DNA of 64,000 nucleotides, taken from NCBI GenBank assembly GCA_031261085.1, contig JAISKB010000014.1:1-64000 (forward strand). Reading direction: 5' to 3'. How positions within the stretch are numbered: position 1 is the first letter of the stretch; the number at the start of each line of letters is the position of its first letter. A program made the position numbers and the translations under genes. Source of the stretch: Christensenellaceae bacterium (GTDB taxonomy: Bacteria; Bacillota; Clostridia; Christensenellales; CAG-138). The notes below the pieces were generated by a model. It did not search any database, was not told the origin of the DNA, and was given only the letters and a program-made list of their open reading frames with translations. Below are positions 59,445 through 64,000 of the stretch, piece after piece.

Positions 59445-60200
59445 ATGAAAACGCTGTGTGTGCATATGCTGGAAGGCATACCGGAAATTGTCCCCGGAAC
59501 CCAATTGGGGCCGGTAATTCACCAATCTATAACGCAAAATGGCCTTATACTGTGCCCGAATGACGTGCTGGTGATAAAATCCAAAATCGTATCAAAGGCC
59601 GAAGGATGCCTGTTTCGAAAGAGCGACCTGGAGCCCTCGCGCTTTGCGCGTCAAATCGCCAAAACGGTAGGCAGGCCGCCGGAATATATAGAATTGGTAC
59701 TGCACCAAAGCAAAAGCGTGGTAAAAATGGCGCCCGGCGTTCTGATTTGTCAAACGCACCATGGTTTTGTGTTGGCAAACGCAGGGGTAGACGCTACCAA
59801 CACCGGCAAGGAAGACTTATATGCGGCCCTCCCCTCCAACCCGGATGCCAGCGCCAGGGAGATTGGGCTATACCTTGCAAAAGTCTGCGGCGTGCAACCG
59901 GCGGTCATCATATCCGATACCTTTGGCCGCGCTTGGCGCACAGGCCAGACCGATTTGGCCATCGGCATCTTCGGCATGGATGCCCTCCGGGATGAGACCA
60001 TGAATGGACGGGACAGGGAAGGGCGCCCTCTGTACTACACAAAATCGGCGGTGGCCGATGAACTGGCGGGCGCCGCCGAGCTGCTGGGCGGCAAGGATAA
60101 AGCCCTGCCCGTGGCGCTGATACGGGGCTTCCCCTATACATCTGCGGATGGCAGCGCCCGCGCGCTTATTTACCCGCCCGAAGAGGATTTGTTCCTATGA
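59445..60200 (+). CDS. cofE: CofE homologue (coenzyme F420:L-glutamate ligase)
   Basis: A 251-aa member of the CofE family, which adds gamma-linked glutamates to F420-0 using GTP. Family motifs: EGIPEIVPGTQLGPVI, NDVLVIKSKIVSKAEG, GFVLANAGVDATNTGKEDLY, and ISDTFGRAWRTGQTDLAIGI with the metal-binding aspartates. AAGGAGA lies five bases before ATG 59445. It is divergent from the operon and has its own promoter. No CofC, CofD or FO synthase is present nearby, so it could extend imported F420 or act as an amide ligase on the pathway substrate. Confidence 0.9.
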   Translation: MKTLCVHMLEGIPEIVPGTQLGPVIHQSITQNGLILCPNDVLVIKSKIVSKAEGCLFRKSDLEPSRFARQIAKTVGRPPEYIELVLHQSKSVVKMAPGVLICQTHHGFVLANAGVDATNTGKEDLYAALPSNPDASAREIGLYLAKVCGVQPAVIISDTFGRAWRTGQTDLAIGIFGMDALRDETMNGRDREGRPLYYTKSAVADELAGAAELLGGKDKALPVALIRGFPYTSADGSARALIYPPEEDLFL

Positions 60201-60278
60201 AGAACGCCGCGCAGCAAGCCGGTTAAAGCCCAAATAAGGCGGCAAACGAGTGCCCTGTATACGGTAAAAACACAAAAT

Positions 60279-60302
60279 CCCTCGGCAAAGCCAAGGGGGT
60301 TT
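60279..60302. terminator. Imperfect stem-loop between cofE and the regulator gene
   Basis: CCCTCGGC and GCCAAGGG pair with one mismatch around AAA. On the minus strand the stem is followed by ATTTTG. It may end transcription of both convergent genes. Confidence 0.4.
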
Positions 60303-60328
60303 GTGCAAAGTAGGCATTCAAAATATGC

Positions 60329-61012
60329 TTATTCGTTTTCGCTCTGTATAGCACGCAGATAGCGATAGATCGTAGGCGCCGATATATCCAGCATGGCCGC
60401 CGTTTCTGCCACCGCGCCTTTTAGGTTGAAGTAATTCATTTGGTATAGGCTCGCCATCACCTGCTTCTTTTCCTCGGTACCGAGCGCGCCCGCGTGGAAC
60501 GCTTTATCCAGCTCGGTTTTCTCCAGCGCTTTTTGGAACATCGTTTGCTTTATCTCTTCCAAAGAGCGCAGGAAATTCTCGGTCACTTCATTTTCGAAGG
60601 TATTGGACAGCATATCTTCGCTCATGGTCACCTCGCGGTCCACAATCGCCTTGAGCGCAACAAATTCGGAGATATCGACATTCACGACCATCAGCCCAAC
60701 GACCCGATTTTTCTCATCCCGAATAAAGAAAGTAGAGGTGCGCAGGGGTTTGTCATCCACCAAGGATCGCCCTTCGTAGTTCACTATATAATCCCTATCG
60801 CGCCATTTTTCATCCAGCAAAAGATTCAGGCCGAAATCCGTGATTTTCCCCCCGACCTTGCGCCCTGTTACATGGCTGTTTTCGATTGCAACGATCGTAT
60901 GGTCGAGGTCTTCCAAATCGTGCAGCAAAACCTCGCAGCGCGGCCCATAGATCTTGGCAAAAAAGCTGGCCAGCTTAATATATGGCTCAAAGATTTTTTT
61001 GTTCGTTTTCAC
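60329..61012 (-). CDS. YheO/DauR-type PAS-HTH transcriptional regulator
   Basis: A 227-aa regulator with an N-terminal YheO-like PAS domain (about 10-120: FFAKIYGPRCEVLLHDLEDL, KPLRTSTFFIRDEKNRVVGL) and a C-terminal helix-turn-helix (KGAVAETAAMLDISAPTIYR, YLRAIQ). DauR-type relatives sense amino acids or other small molecules and control nearby catabolic genes. As the only regulator next to the operon, it is the best candidate for substrate-dependent control of the operon and cofE. It is convergent with cofE. Confidence 0.88.
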   Translation of the reverse strand: MKTNKKIFEPYIKLASFFAKIYGPRCEVLLHDLEDLDHTIVAIENSHVTGRKVGGKITDFGLNLLLDEKWRDRDYIVNYEGRSLVDDKPLRTSTFFIRDEKNRVVGLMVVNVDISEFVALKAIVDREVTMSEDMLSNTFENEVTENFLRSLEEIKQTMFQKALEKTELDKAFHAGALGTEEKKQVMASLYQMNYFNLKGAVAETAAMLDISAPTIYRYLRAIQSENE

Positions 61013-61143
61013 AGCTTCAATCCTTTGCCCATCATAAATAGTAATGCTGATTATTTCTCATCGAGCGTACACGATGGATTCATTTCTGTCAATTCATGCG
61101 GGTATCCGCCGGGGTATGGCCATATAAGAACAACACCGCTCCC

Positions 61144-61746
61144 TCATCCCTCTTCCAGGCTCTTCTCCAGCTTTTTTTTTACCCGCTGGAGGGCATTATC
61201 CACGCTTTTTTTGCCGCAATGCAGGTGCTCGGCGATTTGTTGGTAGCTCATGCCGCTCAAAAAGCACTCCACCACCCGCTTTTCACGCGGGGAGAGCAGC
61301 GTATCGATGCGGCGGAGCATATCCCCCTCGGATTCCTTGTGAATCAGCATATCCTCGGGGTTTTCGGCGGTCAGCTCCAGCACCTCGGTAAGGTCGCCCT
61401 GCCCGGAGGCGGCGCTGTAAAACGAAACATAGCTGTTGAGCGGCATATGCTTGCGCCGGGTGGCCGTTTTTATGGCGCTTATCAGCTGCCGCGTGACGCA
61501 CAGCTCGGCAAAGGAATGGAAGGCGGCGTTGCGGGTGGGGTCATAATCGCGGATGGCCTTGTAAAGCCCAATCATGCCCTCCTGTATCAGGTCGTCCCGG
61601 TCGGCGCCAATCAAAAAATAGGGCCGCGCTTTGGCGCGAACGGTGTTTTTATACCGCTCGTAAAGCAGCTCCTCGGCCTGCGCATCCCCCGCGCGCAGCG
61701 CCGCCACCAGCTGTTCATCGGTTGGGAGAGCACCTACATGCGCCAT
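61144..61746 (-). CDS. sigH: RNA polymerase sporulation sigma factor SigH
   Basis: A 200-aa sigma-70-family factor: region 2 NTVRAKARPYFLIGADRDDL and IQEGMIGLYKAIRDYDPTRN, and region 4 LSPREKRVVECFLSGMSYQQ with IAEHLHCGKKSVDNALQRVK. These sequences are characteristic of SigH, which drives the switch to sporulation. The neighbourhood rlmB-sigH is the usual one in Bacillota. It starts seven bases after rlmB ends. Confidence 0.96.
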   Translation of the reverse strand: MAHVGALPTDEQLVAALRAGDAQAEELLYERYKNTVRAKARPYFLIGADRDDLIQEGMIGLYKAIRDYDPTRNAAFHSFAELCVTRQLISAIKTATRRKHMPLNSYVSFYSAASGQGDLTEVLELTAENPEDMLIHKESEGDMLRRIDTLLSPREKRVVECFLSGMSYQQIAEHLHCGKKSVDNALQRVKKKLEKSLEEG

Positions 61747-61753
61747 GCCCGGC

Positions 61754-62869
61754 TTACCCCTGCCTTTTCTTTTCGAACATCAATATCGCCGCCGCCACGC
61801 CCGCGTTGAGGGAATCCATCTTGCCCGTCATGGGTATGGCCACCAAAAAGTCGCACTTCTCGCGGATCAGGTGCGAAAGGCCGCTGCCCTCGCCGCCTAT
61901 AATCAGCCCCACCGCGCCCTGCAAGCGGGCTTCGGCCATGGGCGTGCCGGTCATATCCGCACCGGCCATCCACAACCCCGCATCCTTAAGACGGTCTATC
62001 GCACCGGCCAGGTTGGTTACGCGGGCGATTTTCATATACTCCACCGCCCCGGCGGAAGCCTTGCAGGCCGATGCCGTGACCGACGCGCTGCGCCGCTTGG
62101 GGATGATGACCCCGTGCGCGCCCGCGCATTCCGCGCTGCGGATGATGGAGCCCAGGTTGTGCGGATCCTCTATGCCATCGAGCAAGATGACGAAGGGCGG
62201 CTCGCTGCGCGCCTGGGCCACGGCCAGTATATCGCTGATTTCACAATACTCCACGCCCGGCACCTGCGCCACAATGCCCTGATGGTTGCCGGATTTTGTC
62301 CCGTGCCCAAACGGCATACAGAGCAAGTCCAGCTTCGCCCTATCCACCTCGCGCAGGAGTATGTTCCTATCCCGCGCCAGATTGACCACCTCGCGCAGGG
62401 AACCATCCAGCTCCTTTACGACCAATATGCGGTCTATGCTGCGGCCGCTCTTTATGGCTTCCCGCACGGCGTTGCGCCCCATGACCAAATAGGGCAGCTC
62501 ATCCTGCTCGACCGGCAGCGGCGCGGCTTCGGGCGCCTGCCGCTCATATTTGCTGCGGTAGGGTTTATCGCCATAAGTAGCTTTGCCGCTTGGGTGCTTG
62601 TTGCCGTATTTTTGATAATAAGGCTCGCTCTGCGGCGCTTGCCCGCCCTCGGGCTTGTCGCTTTTGCGATAGGCTGGCTTATCGCCATAGGGCGCTTTGC
62701 CGCCCTCGGGCTTGTCGTATTTGCGATAGGTCGGCTTATCGCCGCGCGGTGCGCCGCCCTCCTTTTTATAAGGCTTGTCGCCATGCTGTATGGCGCCATC
62801 CTTGTTGCCGGGGCGGCGGCTGCCGGTGCTTTTGGGGCCATTGCCCGAATTGTTGCGTGTGTATGCCAT
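61754..62869 (-). CDS. rlmB: 23S rRNA 2'-O-methyltransferase RlmB with repetitive N-terminal tail
   Basis: A 371-aa SpoU-family methyltransferase. Residues about 126-371 are RlmB-like: PYLVMGRNAVREAIKSGRSI, NHQGIVAQV, ILLDGIEDPHNLGSIIRSAE (motif 1), GLIIGGEGSGLSHLIRE (motif 2) and IPMTGKMDSLNAGVAAAILM (motif 3, knotted SAM site). Residues 1-125 are a basic low-complexity tail with repeats like YGDKPAYRKSDKPEGG, probably disordered and RNA-binding. Usual RlmB proteins have only about 245 residues. Confidence 0.95.
   Translation of the reverse strand: MAYTRNNSGNGPKSTGSRRPGNKDGAIQHGDKPYKKEGGAPRGDKPTYRKYDKPEGGKAPYGDKPAYRKSDKPEGGQAPQSEPYYQKYGNKHPSGKATYGDKPYRSKYERQAPEAAPLPVEQDELPYLVMGRNAVREAIKSGRSIDRILVVKELDGSLREVVNLARDRNILLREVDRAKLDLLCMPFGHGTKSGNHQGIVAQVPGVEYCEISDILAVAQARSEPPFVILLDGIEDPHNLGSIIRSAECAGAHGVIIPKRRSASVTASACKASAGAVEYMKIARVTNLAGAIDRLKDAGLWMAGADMTGTPMAEARLQGAVGLIIGGEGSGLSHLIREKCDFLVAIPMTGKMDSLNAGVAAAILMFEKKRQG
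62630..62775 (-). repeat. Degenerate tandem repeats in the rlmB 5' part
   Basis: Units with CGCCCTCGGGCTTGTCG and TTGCGATAGG.CGGCTTATCGCC recur about every 60 bases (near 62650, 62700 and 62740) and encode the DKP-rich tail. They are in frame, so unit number may vary between strains. Confidence 0.8.
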
Positions 62870-62886
62870 GGAGGAGGAACCTCGCT

Positions 62887-63660
62887 TTACTGATTTTTAA
62901 TGTGTTCTATGACCCAGTCGCATATATCGGCATCGCCGGGGACGCCGGCAATGTATGCGCAAAACGCGGCGTCCAAATCGTGTACCGCGGCCTGCTGCCC
63001 GCAGGACATTTTGCCCTCGGTGCAGCGCCCCGCCGCGCAGGGCGGCCCCGCCAGCTTAAACAGGGCGGGCGCTTCCCGCCTAGCTATCCCCAGCATGCAC
63101 CAGGCCAGGCGGCGTATTTCCCATTGGGCGCGGCGGCAGCAGCGCAGGTTAAAAAAGTGCAGCAGCTCCCGCGCGTTCATGGTGATGATCATGCGGGTCT
63201 CCGCCGCGTTGGGCAGCACGAAGCGGGCATCCTCGGCGGGTATGCCCCGCGCGAGCCACTTTTGATACATGGCGTATTCGGCCTGCATATCGGCCTGGTA
63301 TTCCAGCACGGCCGCTTCCCCCAGCGCGCGGATGGAGGGGGGTATGATATAATCCAGCTGGTGCTTGGTAACATACCGCTGCGACTGCACCGAAAAGCTG
63401 GCAAGGCGGTGCCGGGTAACCTGCGCGAGCAGCGCGCGGGATACGCCTTCGGCCCCAAACGTGAAGCTGGCGTGCTCTATGGGCGAAAGATGCCCCAGCT
63501 CCACCAGTTTATCCACAAAGCCCTCGGCGCCCGGCAAAACATCGTCGTACAGCTGCTCCACATCCACATCGCTATAGCACAGCCTGCCGCCCAGCGCAAC
63601 GGTGCGCACGGGTTCCCGCGTGGCGGATAGCAGGCGCACATGCAGCTTGCGTTCAGGCAT
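62887..63660 (-). CDS. thyX: FAD-dependent thymidylate synthase ThyX
   Basis: A 257-aa ThyX, which makes dTMP with methylenetetrahydrofolate and FAD. The ThyX motif RHRLASFSVQSQRY (RHRxxSxxxxSxRY) is at about residues 80-93, preceded by LSPIEHASFTFGAEGVSRAL. ETRMIITMNARELLHFFNLR lies further on. The C-terminal tail is rich in cysteine (CAAGRCTEGKMSCGQQ), which is not required by the family. It overlaps the end of mrnC by eight bases. Confidence 0.97.
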   Translation of the reverse strand: MPERKLHVRLLSATREPVRTVALGGRLCYSDVDVEQLYDDVLPGAEGFVDKLVELGHLSPIEHASFTFGAEGVSRALLAQVTRHRLASFSVQSQRYVTKHQLDYIIPPSIRALGEAAVLEYQADMQAEYAMYQKWLARGIPAEDARFVLPNAAETRMIITMNARELLHFFNLRCCRRAQWEIRRLAWCMLGIARREAPALFKLAGPPCAAGRCTEGKMSCGQQAAVHDLDAAFCAYIAGVPGDADICDWVIEHIKNQ

Positions 63661-64000
63661 GGTCGGTTTCCTCCTTTAAATCGGGGGTGAGCGCGGCGCG
63701 CAATATGGCGGATAGCCGCGCATCCTGCCCGCTTAAATATAAATAGCCGAGCAGTGCCTCAAACCCGGTGGCGGTGCGGTAATCCGCAATGGAGGCGTGC
63801 TTGGGCACGGTGCCCATATGGCTGTTGCGCCCCCGCCGGTAGATATACAGCTCGTCCTCCAGCAGCATGCGCTCCACAGCGCGCAGCGCCTTGGCCTGCG
63901 CGGCGGCGCATACCCGGCCCGCGGATTGCACATGCAGGCCATGCACGCCCGCATCGCTGGATAGCACCAGCTGCGTGCGCACATACAGGTCGTATACGGT
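63653..64000 (-). CDS. mrnC: Mini-ribonuclease III (partial, 5' end beyond window)
   Basis: The C-terminal 115 residues of a Mini-III RNase, which trims 23S rRNA ends: VYDLYVRTQLVLSSDAGVHG, RGRNSHMGTVPKHASIADYR and TATGFEALLGYLYLSGQDAR with the catalytic acidic residue in GFEALLGYLY. The family has an RNase III domain but no dsRNA-binding domain. The start codon lies past base 64000. Gene order mrnC-thyX-rlmB is conserved in Bacillota. Confidence 0.95.
   Translation of the reverse strand, partial: TVYDLYVRTQLVLSSDAGVHGLHVQSAGRVCAAAQAKALRAVERMLLEDELYIYRRGRNSHMGTVPKHASIADYRTATGFEALLGYLYLSGQDARLSAILRAALTPDLKEETDHA

Noticed and set aside
62590..63630. 346-codon plus-strand open frame opposite rlmB and thyX
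   Set aside because: Low-complexity Cys/Arg-rich translation without family features; thyX and rlmB on the other strand are unmistakable.

Overview
The window is 64 kb of a high-GC, endospore-forming member of the Bacillota (class Clostridia), probably an uncultured gut or anaerobic lineage. The evidence is a complete set of sporulation and germination genes (spoIIR, sleB, ypeB, sigH), diaminopimelate epimerase, MurA, a two-subunit iron-sulfur serine dehydratase, a TPP riboswitch in front of thiT, and the typical mrnC-thyX-rlmB-sigH gene order. Core genes are GC-rich and use ATA freely for isoleucine. The first 18 bases are the tail of an Illumina adapter, so position 1 is a contig end; the break lies in a dispersed repeat that recurs three times in the window.

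Layout. 1-4.2 kb: a perfect parS site, parA and parB (so oriC is probably close), then a ModE-like regulator and the selenium/molybdenum cofactor genes yqeC (with a second parS inside it) and yqeB fused to a NimA-like flavoprotein domain. 5.0-8.0 kb: typA and riboswitch-controlled thiT. 8.1-20.5 kb: an accessory island of different base composition with decayed mobile-element genes at both ends. It holds an XRE regulator, a CPBP protease, a coupled three-gene membrane set with an MFS transporter, a clostripain/lipoprotein/zinc-ribbon operon, two TM2 proteins, a MITE, and a two-component system whose kinase lacks its ATPase domain. 20.8-33.7 kb: core genes (M23 peptidase, murA, sdaAA/AB, a double RluA, a methyltransferase, cvpA, lipid kinase, dapF). 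33.9-39.5 kb: an isolated phage DNA-packaging module (ArpU-like protein, large terminase, portal) without capsid or tail genes, bracketed by inverted copies of the dispersed repeat. 39.5-44.8 kb: an S4-RluA enzyme, a sortase-type surface protein and the germination genes.

44.9-61.0 kb holds the most interesting locus. A 14-gene minus-strand operon encodes a three-subunit molybdenum hydroxylase, two LLM-class (F420-type) oxidoreductases, a complete branched-chain-amino-acid-type ABC importer, an F420-dependent NADP reductase homologue (Fno), a RibU-like ECF substrate-binding protein, an M24 peptidase/amidohydrolase and a cysteine-synthase-like PLP enzyme. A CofE homologue (F420 gamma-glutamyl ligase) is transcribed divergently and is followed by a YheO/DauR-type regulator. 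Together they look like an inducible uptake and breakdown pathway that uses deazaflavin F420 as hydride carrier, which is unexpected in spore-forming Clostridia. The yqeB/yqeC genes at the left end may serve the molybdenum hydroxylase. No FO synthase (CofG/H), CofC or CofD is in the window, so the source of F420 is open.

61.1-64.0 kb: sigH, rlmB, thyX and a truncated mrnC. No tRNA, rRNA or CRISPR array was recognised.
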